In this document: positions 6,998-15,052 of the stretch, piece after piece
Layout of the letters: every line of letters begins with the position of its first letter
How positions within the stretch are numbered: the first letter of the stretch is position 1
Assembly (NCBI GenBank): GCA_022843265.1
Contig: JALHNZ010000024.1
Span: 1-47,908, forward strand
From: Gemmatimonadaceae bacterium
Lineage (GTDB): Bacteria > Gemmatimonadota > Gemmatimonadetes > Gemmatimonadales > Gemmatimonadaceae
Direction of reading: 5' to 3'
DNA: 47,908 bases
Program-made: the position numbers and the translations under genes
Notes under the pieces: generated by a model
Database searches by the model: none
Told to the model about the DNA's origin: nothing
What the model saw: only the letters and a program-made list of their open reading frames with translations

Positions 6998-7449
6998 CCC
7001 GCTTTTCGACCAGGCAATACCGCCAGCATCCCCCGGTCCTCGCGCCGGAATCGGGCCGTGGCGCCACGATCCCCGCCGCGCGAGGGTCTGACCCTGCCCT
7101 CGCCGCCATGAACGGCGTGGAGGCCCGCTACGCCGGATTCCTCGTGCAGGAAACCGCCGCCGGTCGCGTGGCCGCGTGGTGGTACCAGAAACTCACGTGG
7201 CGCCTGGGCACCGGCGTGCACTACCGGCCGGATTTCGTGGTATTGCGGCCGGACGGCCTGCTCGAGATCCACGAGGTCAAGGCGCGCGCGAAGGCCGGCG
7301 ATTTCGGCGCCACCGAGGCGAGCTGGGCCAAGGTCAAGGCGACGGCCGGCGAGGCGCCGTTTCGCGTGTGCGTCGTGTGGCCCGGCGCGCAGGGGCAGTG
7401 GCACCAGCGGGTGATCTCGCCAACGGAGGGTCCGGCCGATGCCCCATGA
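6994..7449 (+). CDS. DUF1064-like PD-(D/E)XK nuclease
   Basis: Encodes 151 residues. HYRPDFVVLRPDGLLEIHEV followed by K at about residues 80-100 has the PD...(E)xK core of restriction-fold nucleases. The preceding LTWRLGTG and following TEASWAKVKATAGEAPFRVC fit the DUF1064 family of phage nucleases, often proposed to resolve recombination junctions. It lies in the replication operon with a 4-base overlap upstream. ATG 6994 follows GGGAGCGCCGC. Nuclease activity is inferred from the fold pattern. Confidence 0.65.
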   Translation: MTRFSTRQYRQHPPVLAPESGRGATIPAARGSDPALAAMNGVEARYAGFLVQETAAGRVAAWWYQKLTWRLGTGVHYRPDFVVLRPDGLLEIHEVKARAKAGDFGATEASWAKVKATAGEAPFRVCVVWPGAQGQWHQRVISPTEGPADAP

Positions 7450-7648
7450 CCTCTGCCCCACCAGCGGCAAGGTGCGCCATGCGTCCAAGCGCGACGCCCT
7501 GGCGACGGGCGTCGCACGCAAACAGCGGGACAAGTCCCGGCGCCACCGCGAGCCGCACATCCCCCGCTACGCGTATCGCTGTCCCGACTGCGGCGCGTGG
7601 CATCTCACGCGGGTGCCGCAGGAACCGCGGCGCAAGAGGGCGAGCTGA
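7439..7648 (+). CDS. small zinc-ribbon-like phage protein
   Basis: Encodes 69 residues, basic throughout, with CPTSGK near the N-terminus and YAYRCPDCGAWHLTR near residues 44-58. Small proteins with a C-terminal YxCPxCGxWHLT motif are common in phage replication regions. A single CxxC plus nearby His could bind zinc. ATG 7439 is preceded by GGAGGGTCC. Function unknown, probably nucleic-acid binding. Confidence 0.65.
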   Translation: MPHDLCPTSGKVRHASKRDALATGVARKQRDKSRRHREPHIPRYAYRCPDCGAWHLTRVPQEPRRKRAS

Positions 7649-8004
7649 TGGCGGTCTCGGTCTCCGTCGCCCTCCGGCACCGCAAGCTGCGCCGCCGCAA
7701 CGTGGCCAAACTCGTGTGGCTGTTCGTTGCGCCCACGCTGTCGGCCGACACGCCGCAGGTGGTCAAGGTGTGCGGCACCGCGCGGGCGCTCGGCCTCAAG
7801 CGCGTCGATGTGCGGCGCGCGCTGCAGCTGCTCACGCGGCTGCGGTTTCTGCACGTCGCGAAACCGGCCACCGACGGCACGCCGGGCGAGTATGTGCTGG
7901 GCCCGCGCGCGTTGCAGGTCCGCGAGTGGTCGCCCCCAGCGGGGACCCAGGGGGGCCCCCCTCGGCCTATCGAGGAATTGCCCTTGTTCCGCCGCGTGGC
8001 GTAG
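7648..8004 (+). CDS. winged-helix protein, possible regulator
   Basis: Encodes 118 residues. VVKVCGTARALGLKRVDVRR, then ALQLLTRLRFLHVA and GEYVLGPRAL, read as a helix-turn-helix with a wing, like DNA-binding domains of phage regulators or replication proteins. The N-terminus is very basic (ALRHRKLRRRNVAKLVWL). It is the last gene before the packaging block and could control late expression. ATG 7648 shares its A with the previous TGA. Confidence 0.55.
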   Translation: MAVSVSVALRHRKLRRRNVAKLVWLFVAPTLSADTPQVVKVCGTARALGLKRVDVRRALQLLTRLRFLHVAKPATDGTPGEYVLGPRALQVREWSPPAGTQGGPPRPIEELPLFRRVA

Positions 8005-8011
8005 GTGGAGC

Positions 8012-8683
8012 ATGGCCCCTCGTGCGTCATCGCGTGCCGCTGCGCGCCGCTCTCTGGTGTTCCCGACCCTGCCCCGCCGTCCGATGCCGCCGGCCCCGTG
8101 TGCCGAGGAGGAGCCGGTGGGGTTCTGGGTTGCGGATGAGTTCGCCGCATGGATTGTGGACACATTCATCCGGCCGGGTGGCCCGTTGGCGAACGAAGAG
8201 CACGCGCACCTAAACGACGCGCGCCTTGGTGTGCTGTGGACCAACGCGATCAACCGGAGTCAGCAGCGCGAGGTGATGGCCACCGCGGAGATCCCGGGCA
8301 TTCAGGCCGGCGGCTGGCGCCGAGCGCGCTTTGAGTGGCAGCTCGCGCAGTGGTTCGGCACGGCACCGGACTTCCCGCTCACGTTCTCCGGGCCGATCGC
8401 GCGCACGCTGAGTGACCGCGCGTTCTGTGCGTTGGTCTCGCACGAGCTGCATCACTGCGCGCAGGCGCTGGACCAGTACGGCGATCCCAAGTTCGATGCG
8501 GTCGGCGCGCCGATGTACGCCATAAAGGGCCATGATCTGGAACAGTTTGTCGGCGTCGTGCAACAGTTCGGGGTGACGAGTGCCGCCGAGCGCGCGTTCC
8601 TCGCGGCGGCCGCGTCGGCGCCGGATGTCGGGGACGACGCGATTGAGATCGCGTGTGGCACGTGTCTCCGGGCGGCGGCCTGA
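8012..8683 (+). CDS. putative phage zinc metallopeptidase
   Basis: Encodes 223 residues. LVSHELHHC at about 141-149 gives an HExxH zinc motif, with a further histidine in KGHDLEQFVGVVQQFG at about 174. This is the pattern of the putative phage metallopeptidase family (PF18894-like), commonly found beside terminase genes. The first 40 residues are basic and proline-rich and look disordered. Possible roles are processing of a head protein or a host target; neither is shown. ATG 8012 follows TAGGTGGAGC, a good ribosome-binding site, eight bases after the previous stop. Confidence 0.65.
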   Translation: MAPRASSRAAARRSLVFPTLPRRPMPPAPCAEEEPVGFWVADEFAAWIVDTFIRPGGPLANEEHAHLNDARLGVLWTNAINRSQQREVMATAEIPGIQAGGWRRARFEWQLAQWFGTAPDFPLTFSGPIARTLSDRAFCALVSHELHHCAQALDQYGDPKFDAVGAPMYAIKGHDLEQFVGVVQQFGVTSAAERAFLAAAASAPDVGDDAIEIACGTCLRAAA

Positions 8684-8717
8684 TGCGCGTACATGGCCGT
8701 TCAATGCGGGGGCGCTG

Positions 8718-9182
8718 ATGGCGCGCCTCTCGACCGAGCATAAGGTGTTGATCGTCAGCCGGTTGGCTGCCTTCGTGGCCCCGTCGGAAATCGTGGCCGA
8801 ACTCAAAGAGCTCGGGGTGACCGCGTCGATCGAACAGGTGTTCCACTACGACCCCACCGCCAAGGGCAGCGACGTTGGGCAACGATGGCGCGAGATGCAC
8901 ACGCAACTGCGTGCCGAGTTCCTCCGCGACACCGCCAGTATCCCGATTGCGCACAAGAGTTACCGCCTCCGCGAGCTCAACGACATGGCCCGCCAGGCGA
9001 AGCTCCGAAAGAACTTCCCGCTCGCGGCGCAGTTGCTTGAGCAAGCCGCGAAGGAAATGGGCGAGTCCTACACGAACCGCCGGGTGCTGGAGCCGGCCGA
9101 CCCCGTGGCCGCCCTGGCCGCAACGCTCGGCGTCACGCCAGAGGAGATCACCGGCGCGCTCGCCGACGTGGCGGGGGCGTGA
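8718..9182 (+). CDS. terminase small subunit (DUF2280)
   Basis: Encodes 154 residues. It would recognise phage DNA for packaging and load the large subunit. LSTEHKVLIVSRLAAFVAPS, then ELKELGVTASIEQVFHYDPT and RLRELNDMA...LLEQAAKEMGE match the DUF2280 family, whose members precede large terminase genes. The N-terminal helix-turn-helix lies at about residues 5-45. ATG 8718 follows GGGGGCGCTG. The gene overlaps the large subunit by one base. Confidence 0.85.
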   Translation: MARLSTEHKVLIVSRLAAFVAPSEIVAELKELGVTASIEQVFHYDPTAKGSDVGQRWREMHTQLRAEFLRDTASIPIAHKSYRLRELNDMARQAKLRKNFPLAAQLLEQAAKEMGESYTNRRVLEPADPVAALAATLGVTPEEITGALADVAGA

Positions 9183-10612
9183 TGTGGACCCTATGCCTTG
9201 CCCTCGTGGTGATGCTGACCCGCGCTGAGCTGGCGGCGCGGATTCTCGCGCTCCCGGCCAGCGAGCGCGCGGCGGCGTTCGCCCATCTGCAGCGCGTGGC
9301 CCCGGCGCGGGCGGTGGGCGCCGCGGGCACCGTGGTGCTCCGGTCGCTCCCGGTGGCGCGCACGATTCCCGCGTGGGCGGAGCCACTGCGTGGCGCGCGG
9401 CGCTACAAGGGGGCCAAAGGCGGACGCGGAAGCGGCAAGTCGCACTTCTTCGCGGAAGAGTTGGTCGAGCGCGCGGTCGCGAATCCCGATTACCGCGCGG
9501 TGTGCATCCGCGAGATTCAGCGCTCGCTCGAGTTCTCGGCGAAGGCGCTGATCGAGTCGAAAATCCGCACGCTCGGTGTCAGCTCGCAATTCGAGATCAC
9601 GAACCGCCTGATCCGCCGCCGCGGCGGGTCGGGGCTCATCATCTTTGAAGGCCTGCAGGACCACACGGCCGACACACTCAAGTCGCTCGAAGGCTTCGAC
9701 CTCGCGTGGGTCGAAGAGGCGCAGAGCCTGTCGGAGCGGTCGGTGGACATCCTACTGCCGACGATCCGCGCGCCGGGCTCCGAGGTCTGGTTCTCGTGGA
9801 ACCCGCAGCGCAAGACGGACCCGGTCGACGCGATGTTCGAAGCGGCCGAGGACCCGTCGATGGTGTGCGTGCACACCACGTATCTCGACAACCCGTTCTG
9901 CACGGACGAGCTACGCGCCGAGGCCGAGCGCCTCAAGGCGAGCGACCCGGACAAGTACAATCACGTGTGGCTCGGTGGCTACGACACGGGCGGCAAAGGG
10001 CGCGTGTACAGCCGGTTCATGGCGCGCCCGTTCCCCGAGGGCAACATCGATCCGAGTGTGCGCGACCTCGGCGGCACGATCTACATCGGCCAGGACTTCA
10101 ACGTGAACCCGATGGCCTCGGTGTTCGCGTGTAAGGTGGCGGACGAGTGCCACATCTTCGACGCGTGGGCCGTCGAGACGTCGAACACCACCGAAGTGTG
10201 TGAAGCGGTGAAGGCGCAGTTCCCCGGGCGCGATATCGTCTTCTGCCCCGACCCCGCCGGCAACCAGCGCCGCAGTAGCACGACGCGCGTCGGGCAAACG
10301 GACTTCACGATCATTCGCAGCTTCGGGTTCCGGCTGCATGCGCCGCCCAAGCACCCGGCGGTGGTGGACCGCGAGAACAACGCGAACCAGATGTACGAGC
10401 ACAACGGGCGCCGCCGCGTGCGCATCAGCCCCAAGGCGTCGGTGCTCATCGAGGCGCTCAACGGCCTCAAGTACAAGCCCGGCACCAACCTCCGCGACAA
10501 GTCGTCGTACCACGATCACGTGTGCGACGCCGCCGATTACCTCCTGTGGCAGGAGTTCAACGTGCTGCAACAGAACCGCGCGACCGTGACCACCTTCGCT
10601 GTGAGCGGCTGA
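9182..10612 (+). CDS. terminase large subunit
   Basis: Encodes 476 residues. It is the packaging motor: an ATPase that drives DNA into the prohead and a nuclease that cuts concatemers. Walker A GGRGSGKS is at about 80-87 and the Walker B-type LAWVEEA at about 174-180. The C-terminal RNase H-like nuclease domain shows GQDFN (Asp at about 305), CPDPAGNQ and YHDHVCDAADYL. It fits the PBSX/Terminase_3 type. ATG 9182 is chosen because it overlaps the previous stop (TGATG) behind GGCGGGGGC. ATG 9212 is an alternative that removes a hydrophobic ten-residue lead. Confidence 0.93.
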   Translation: MWTLCLALVVMLTRAELAARILALPASERAAAFAHLQRVAPARAVGAAGTVVLRSLPVARTIPAWAEPLRGARRYKGAKGGRGSGKSHFFAEELVERAVANPDYRAVCIREIQRSLEFSAKALIESKIRTLGVSSQFEITNRLIRRRGGSGLIIFEGLQDHTADTLKSLEGFDLAWVEEAQSLSERSVDILLPTIRAPGSEVWFSWNPQRKTDPVDAMFEAAEDPSMVCVHTTYLDNPFCTDELRAEAERLKASDPDKYNHVWLGGYDTGGKGRVYSRFMARPFPEGNIDPSVRDLGGTIYIGQDFNVNPMASVFACKVADECHIFDAWAVETSNTTEVCEAVKAQFPGRDIVFCPDPAGNQRRSSTTRVGQTDFTIIRSFGFRLHAPPKHPAVVDRENNANQMYEHNGRRRVRISPKASVLIEALNGLKYKPGTNLRDKSSYHDHVCDAADYLLWQEFNVLQQNRATVTTFAVSG

Positions 10613-12231
10613 TGGCTGACGCGACCCCTGTCCGCACCATTGCGGCCGACGCGCCGTCCGGCGCCCGCCCCAATTTCGAGCGCCCGGAGTACGTGGCCGG
10701 CAAGCCCGCGCGCCGCCTGTCGCGCGCGATGATGGAGGGCACGCGCGGCATCCGCGCGCTGGGCGAAGAGGCCATGCCCAAATGGCCCGGCGAAGACGCG
10801 GGCTTCTACAAGATCCGCGCGAGCATCGTGCGCGTGGCGCGTTACTACAAGCGCACCGTGCAGGCGATTGTCGGCATGGTGGTCGGCACGCCGCCCACCC
10901 TGGCGGAGGACACCGCGCCGATCCTCATCGAGGACGCCGAGGATATCGACGGCCAGGGCACGCACTTCGAAGTGTTTGCGCGTCGGACCACCTTGGAAGC
11001 GGCGGTGGGCGGATACTCGGCGATCCTCGTGGATGCGCCGCCGGTGCCATTGGGGATGGTGCTCACGCTCGCGGATGAGCAGGCGCTGGGGCTCCGGCCG
11101 TACTGGGCGTTGATCCGCGCGGAACAGATCATCAACTGGGTCGTGGAAGCGCCCGACTGGCTCGCACTCCTCACCGCGTGGCAACAGCGCGCGTTGACAA
11201 CGGACCAAGTGCGACGGCTCGCCCGGCACATGGTCACCCGGCAAGTCACGATTCACGAACCCGCCGATGTGCGCGACGGCGACTTCGGCGTGCGCACGGT
11301 GAACCGGTACCGGGTGCTGACCCTCGACACGAACGGCGTGCGGTTCGCGATTTGGGAGCAGCGGCAGGCGCAAGGCACAACGGGCGAGCACTACGCGCTG
11401 ATCGCCGAAGGGCCCATGCTCGGTGGCAAGCGCCAGCCGTTGCCGGCGATTCCGTTGTCCATCGCCTACTCGCAAGAGCCCCAGGCGCCGTTTGTGTGCG
11501 AGCCGCTCGCCCAGCCGGTCGCCGAGCTCAACCTCGACCACTACCAGCTTTCGGCCGAACGGCGCTACCTGCTGCGTATCACGCACGCGCCGACGCTCGG
11601 CCTGTTCGGTTTCGAGGACGACCTCGACGAGCAGGGCAACCCGAAGCCGATCGCCGTGGGCCCCAACGCGGTACTCAAGTCACGCAACCCGGACGCGGAT
11701 GCGAAGTGGATCTCCGCCGAGGCCGGGGCGCTGTCCGAGAGCCGCGAGGAACGCGACGACGTGGTGGAGCAGATCGCCGCGATTGGCGCGTCGTTCTTGG
11801 GCCGTGATGAGCAGCGCGGCGCAGAGACCGCGCGCGGCCGCGCGCTCGACATGGCGGCCGAACACCAGATGCACGCGCTGTTGGGGCGCGGCGTGCAGGA
11901 CGCGCTCGAGCAGGCCTGGGTGTTCCACGCGCACCATCGCAACGTGGACCCGCCGAGCATCGAGATGCACACCGTCCAGGTGGCCCCCGAAGTCAATCCG
12001 CAGGTCGCGCAGCTCTTGTGGCAGGCGGTCATCGAAGAGCGGCTCGACATGGACCAGTGGCTCGCCTACCTGCGCACGGGGGTCGTCCCGCAGACCTTCG
12101 AGCGGGACGCGGCCGAGATCCTCGCCGCCGCGGAAGCGGCGCGCGCTGCCGAGGCGGAACGCAAGCGCCAGCAGGGCGGCGCTGGGGCGGATGACGGCGG
12201 TATAGGTGACAATCTCGACCAGGCGGCGTAG
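10612..12231 (+). CDS. portal protein (DUF4055)
   Basis: Encodes 539 residues. It forms the ring at the packaging vertex through which DNA enters and leaves. The N-terminal sequence (PEYVAGKPARRLSRAMMEGT, then YKIRASIVRVARYYKRTVQA, DIDGQGTHFEVFA and GGYSAILVDAPP) matches DUF4055 proteins, which serve as portals in many siphophages. It follows the large terminase with a one-base overlap and precedes an F-like head protein. The C-terminal 40 residues are an alanine/arginine-rich helix and an acidic tail. Confidence 0.85.
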   Translation: MADATPVRTIAADAPSGARPNFERPEYVAGKPARRLSRAMMEGTRGIRALGEEAMPKWPGEDAGFYKIRASIVRVARYYKRTVQAIVGMVVGTPPTLAEDTAPILIEDAEDIDGQGTHFEVFARRTTLEAAVGGYSAILVDAPPVPLGMVLTLADEQALGLRPYWALIRAEQIINWVVEAPDWLALLTAWQQRALTTDQVRRLARHMVTRQVTIHEPADVRDGDFGVRTVNRYRVLTLDTNGVRFAIWEQRQAQGTTGEHYALIAEGPMLGGKRQPLPAIPLSIAYSQEPQAPFVCEPLAQPVAELNLDHYQLSAERRYLLRITHAPTLGLFGFEDDLDEQGNPKPIAVGPNAVLKSRNPDADAKWISAEAGALSESREERDDVVEQIAAIGASFLGRDEQRGAETARGRALDMAAEHQMHALLGRGVQDALEQAWVFHAHHRNVDPPSIEMHTVQVAPEVNPQVAQLLWQAVIEERLDMDQWLAYLRTGVVPQTFERDAAEILAAAEAARAAEAERKRQQGGAGADDGGIGDNLDQAA

Positions 12232-12240
12232 GCTTATGCC

Positions 12241-12438
12241 ATGCCCCGGATCACCCCCGACGACGCCCAACGGCGCCAGCGCACCGATACGCTCGGGGCG
12301 GTGTCGCGCGAGCTCGCACACCCGGTGGCGACCTTCTACCGCGCGCTCCTCGACGAGGACATCGCGCCCGACGTGGCGCTGCAGCTCACGGCCGAATACA
12401 CCCGCATCCTGCTGGACGCGGTCGCCGGGCCGGAGTGA
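12241..12438 (+). CDS. small hypothetical protein between portal and head genes
   Basis: Encodes 65 residues, mostly helical (ITPDDAQRRQRTDTLGAVSR, VATFYRALLDEDIAPDVALQ). An in-line ATG at 12241 and a position nine bases after the portal stop support it. Small unknown proteins in this position are common. No function assigned. Confidence 0.5.
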   Translation: MPRITPDDAQRRQRTDTLGAVSRELAHPVATFYRALLDEDIAPDVALQLTAEYTRILLDAVAGPE

Positions 12439-12456
12439 AGTAGCGCGGGCGGCGGG

Positions 12457-12711
12457 GTGAACCGCCGCTTGTACGGCTACGTCCTGTTGCGCTACACGGA
12501 CGGCCGCGCGATCACCTTCGCGTCGTCGGAACGCGAGCGACTGGAGACGGCGGTGCGCGACGGCGTCCGCTGGTTTGAGGGTGTCGACGAATACGGCGGC
12601 AGCGTGCTCTGCTCCCTGGAGGGCGCCCGGGCCGTGCATCATTTCACGCCGGCATGTCTTGAGGCCTCCCGCGAAGAGGAGAAGGCCGAGCGGATTGAGG
12701 GCGGACTGTGA
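12457..12711 (+). CDS. hypothetical protein, 84 residues
   Basis: GTG 12457 follows GGCGGCGGG. The protein starts with a beta-rich part (RRLYGYVLLRYTDGRAITFA) and ends in a charged helix (SREEEKAERIEGGL). It overlaps the next gene by four bases (GTGA). Its place in the packaging/head operon suggests a minor head or assembly role, but I recognise no family. Confidence 0.55.
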   Translation: MNRRLYGYVLLRYTDGRAITFASSERERLETAVRDGVRWFEGVDEYGGSVLCSLEGARAVHHFTPACLEASREEEKAERIEGGL

Positions 12712-13718
12712 GCCCCGCCGAACGCGCGCAACGCCGCCTGCAGGCCTTGGCTGATGCATTGGAGCCCCGGCTTCGTGATCGGTTCCTGCGCATGGCGCGC
12801 GTGCTGCCACCCGACGAAATCGCGGACCTCGTGCGCCTGCTGGAAGCGGGCGACCTCGACGGCGCCGTGTCGCTGGTGTTCGATCGCTCGCAGGCGACGC
12901 AGGCGCTGACCACCATTCGCGCGGAGTTCGCGCGCGGCGTGGCCGAGGTGACGCAGCGCATTCAGCGCGACCTCACGCTCGTGGGCATTCGCGTGATCGT
13001 CCCGATCTCGTCCCCGGCCCTCATTGAGCGCGTGCGCACGTGGGAAGACACCGCGTTCCGGCGGGTGAACGAAGAGCTGCGCGCCGGATTGCGCGAGACC
13101 ATCGCCACCGAGCTGCAGCGCGGCATCGGGCCGCGTCAGGTGGCCGTCGCGCTCAAAGGGCCGATCAGCCCCGTAGGGCTCACAGCGTACGACGTGCGCA
13201 TCGTGCAGAGCTTCCGCGCGGCGCTCGAGGAAGGCCGGTACCGTGACGCGCTGCAGCGTGCGCTCCGCGATCGGCGCTCCGATCGTTCGCTCGTGGCGCG
13301 CCTCACGAGCGGCAAGCCGCTGACGCCAAAGCAGATCGACCAGATGACGGCGGCGTATCAGCGCAAGCTGGTCGCGTTCCGCGCCGAGACATTCGCGCGC
13401 ACCGCCGCGATTCAGGCGGCGAACGATGCGAATCAGGCGTCATGGCTCGAAGCGGTGGAACAAGGCCAGGTGCCCGAGGATGAGGTGCGCCGGTACTGGA
13501 TCGTGAGTGAGGATGAGCGGCTCTGTGCAACCTGCGCGCCGATTCCGGGGCTCAACCCCGACGGTGTCGGGTTGCGTCAGCCCTTCATCACGCCGCTCGG
13601 GCTGCGCATGGGGCCGACGATCCACCCAAACGATCGCTGCACCGTCTGGATCAGACGTGAACGCGCCGGCGTCCGCCGTGCGCCTGCGCCGGGCAGCACC
13701 CGGTTTGTGTTTGCATGA
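12708..13718 (+). CDS. Mu F / SPP1 gp7-like minor head protein
   Basis: Encodes 336 residues. Proteins of this family bind the portal and enter the head, helping early infection and prohead assembly. The first 230 residues are helical. The C-terminal 110 residues contain the family signature: RTAAIQAANDANQASWL, then YWIVSEDERLCATCAPIPGL with a Cys pair, a GLR...PPF-like loop (GVGLRQPFITPLG), and GPTIHPNDRCTVW, where His and Cys may bind metal. GTG 12708 overlaps the previous stop. The order portal then F-like protein then scaffold is standard. Confidence 0.8.
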   Translation: MSPAERAQRRLQALADALEPRLRDRFLRMARVLPPDEIADLVRLLEAGDLDGAVSLVFDRSQATQALTTIRAEFARGVAEVTQRIQRDLTLVGIRVIVPISSPALIERVRTWEDTAFRRVNEELRAGLRETIATELQRGIGPRQVAVALKGPISPVGLTAYDVRIVQSFRAALEEGRYRDALQRALRDRRSDRSLVARLTSGKPLTPKQIDQMTAAYQRKLVAFRAETFARTAAIQAANDANQASWLEAVEQGQVPEDEVRRYWIVSEDERLCATCAPIPGLNPDGVGLRQPFITPLGLRMGPTIHPNDRCTVWIRRERAGVRRAPAPGSTRFVFA

Positions 13719-13725
13719 GGTCCCC

Positions 13726-14031
13726 ATGGCCACCGCGATGTCGAAGACCCTCACCCCACGCGACGAATCCCCGTCCCCTGCCGAAACGCCGGCGGCAGTA
13801 TCTGACGCAGCGTCGGAATCCGTCGCCCAGGCCGAGACCGCGCCGCCCGCGAAGCCGGCGCCGAACGCGATCGTGACCCGCGCCGCGTTCGAGGCCGCGC
13901 GCACGTCGGGCACGTGGATGCACGACGATCCGTCCACGGCGCTGTGGCTCAACAGCACGTTCCCCGCGAAGAATGTCGACGCCGACACCCTGACCGCGAC
14001 GCTCGCGCTGCATGGCGTCGTGGTGCAGTAA
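13726..14031 (+). CDS. hypothetical head-region protein with disordered N-terminus
   Basis: Encodes 101 residues. Residues 1-50 are rich in Pro, Ala, Glu and Ser, as in a disordered linker. Residues 55-101 (VTRAAFEAARTSGTWMHDDP, STALWLNSTFPAKN) form a small folded end. It lies between the minor head protein and a terminator-like hairpin, so it is probably the last gene of that transcript unit. Function unknown. Confidence 0.55.
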   Translation: MATAMSKTLTPRDESPSPAETPAAVSDAASESVAQAETAPPAKPAPNAIVTRAAFEAARTSGTWMHDDPSTALWLNSTFPAKNVDADTLTATLALHGVVVQ

Positions 14032-14045
14032 GGACCGCGCATGGA

Positions 14046-14068
14046 ACGGGGCCCGTCAGGGGCCCCGT
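14046..14068 (+). terminator. terminator-like hairpin after the packaging genes
   Basis: ACGGGGCCC (14046-14054) pairs perfectly with GGGCCCCGT (14060-14068) across a five-base loop, followed by the pyrimidine-rich CTCTCCTTCTGCCCTC. A nearly identical hairpin lies at 30576-30596. There is no clean U tract, so termination may be partial. Confidence 0.6.
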
Positions 14069-14146
14069 CTCTCCTTCTGCCCTCTAGGTTCGCGCGGGAT
14101 GTGGTCGCATGATGCGGCATCACCTTGCAACCCCTGAGGGGACGCG

Positions 14147-14872
14147 ATGCTCAAGACGTATGACACGAAGGACGCGGTACCCGAGTCGTTGCGCGACGCG
14201 GCCGTGGAAACGAAGGACGGCAAGTGGGCGGCGTGGGATGTCTCTGGTCTCAAGCAGAACGCCGACAGCTTGCTGAACGAGAAGAAGCAGGTGCAGCAGA
14301 AGTACGAAGACCTGTCGAAGGCGCTCGGTGGGCTGAGCCCGGAGCAGATCGCCAAGTACCGCGAAGAGATGGCGCGCGCTGAGGACGAGCATGCGCGCAA
14401 GGCGGGCGACTTCGACAAGCTGCTCGAGAAGCGCGTGGGCGAGACGAAGGCGGAATACGAGAAGCGCATCGCCGAGCTCGAGCCCTACCGCAAGAAGTAT
14501 TTCGAGCGCGAAGAAGAGATCGCGATTCGGTCAGCCGCCGCGAAGGCGGGCGTGCCGGCCGAGGATCTCGATCACGTGGTGATGCTCACCCAGGGCCGCC
14601 GGGTGCGCTATGACGAGAAGAGTGGCAAAACGGTCGTGCTCGACCGCGACGGCGACGTCACGGGGCTCACGGTGGAGAAATTCTTTGCCGAGACGTTCAA
14701 GGCCGAAGCGCCGAAGTTCTACGGGCCGCAGGGCGGCTCGGGCGGCGGCGCTGGGGGCAGCACCGGCGGCAAGGGCAGCGCGAATGGCGCGCCCACCGTG
14801 ACGGACGACCGGAGTTTCTTGGCCAACGTCGACAAGATCGCCAGTGGCGAAGTGAAGGTCTCCGTCAGCTGA
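14147..14872 (+). CDS. capsid scaffolding protein
   Basis: Encodes 241 residues. Residues about 35-125 form a long charged coiled coil (NADSLLNEKKQVQQKYEDLS, EEMARAEDEHARKAGDFDKL, then EKRVGETKAEYEKRIAELEP). A small domain (IAIRSAAAKAGVPAEDLDHV) and a glycine/serine-rich tail with a final short helix follow. This is the layout of phage scaffolds (GP20-like), which guide coat assembly and then leave. Position directly before the coat gene supports it. ATG 14147 follows GAGGGGACGCG. Confidence 0.8.
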   Translation: MLKTYDTKDAVPESLRDAAVETKDGKWAAWDVSGLKQNADSLLNEKKQVQQKYEDLSKALGGLSPEQIAKYREEMARAEDEHARKAGDFDKLLEKRVGETKAEYEKRIAELEPYRKKYFEREEEIAIRSAAAKAGVPAEDLDHVVMLTQGRRVRYDEKSGKTVVLDRDGDVTGLTVEKFFAETFKAEAPKFYGPQGGSGGGAGGSTGGKGSANGAPTVTDDRSFLANVDKIASGEVKVSVS

Positions 14873-14878
14873 GCTGAG

Positions 14879-14990
14879 CGCGCTGCGGCGCGAAGAAGGT
14901 GCAGGACCGATCCGCTGAGCGGACGGCAGCAGGTCCGTAGTCCAGCGACGCGTTGAGCGCGTGCTGATTTGCCCTTCGGGGCTTTCGGTG
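14879..14990 (+). promoter_or_regulatory. hairpin-rich leader upstream of the coat gene
   Basis: The 180-base gap before the coat gene holds three stacked hairpins: GGACC/GGTCC (14904-14908, 14932-14936) enclosing TCCGC/GCGGA (14911-14923), then ACGCG/CGCGT (14948-14962), then GCCC-TTCG-GGGC (14971-14982) followed by TTTC. The last is terminator-like. The set could attenuate read-through or stabilise the coat transcript. No good ORF lies in the gap. Confidence 0.45.
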
Positions 14991-15052
14991 CGTCTCGACG
15001 CGTTCGCATTTGGGCGAGCCATCGAGCGCCAGACCTCTCTGGAGTCACTCAG

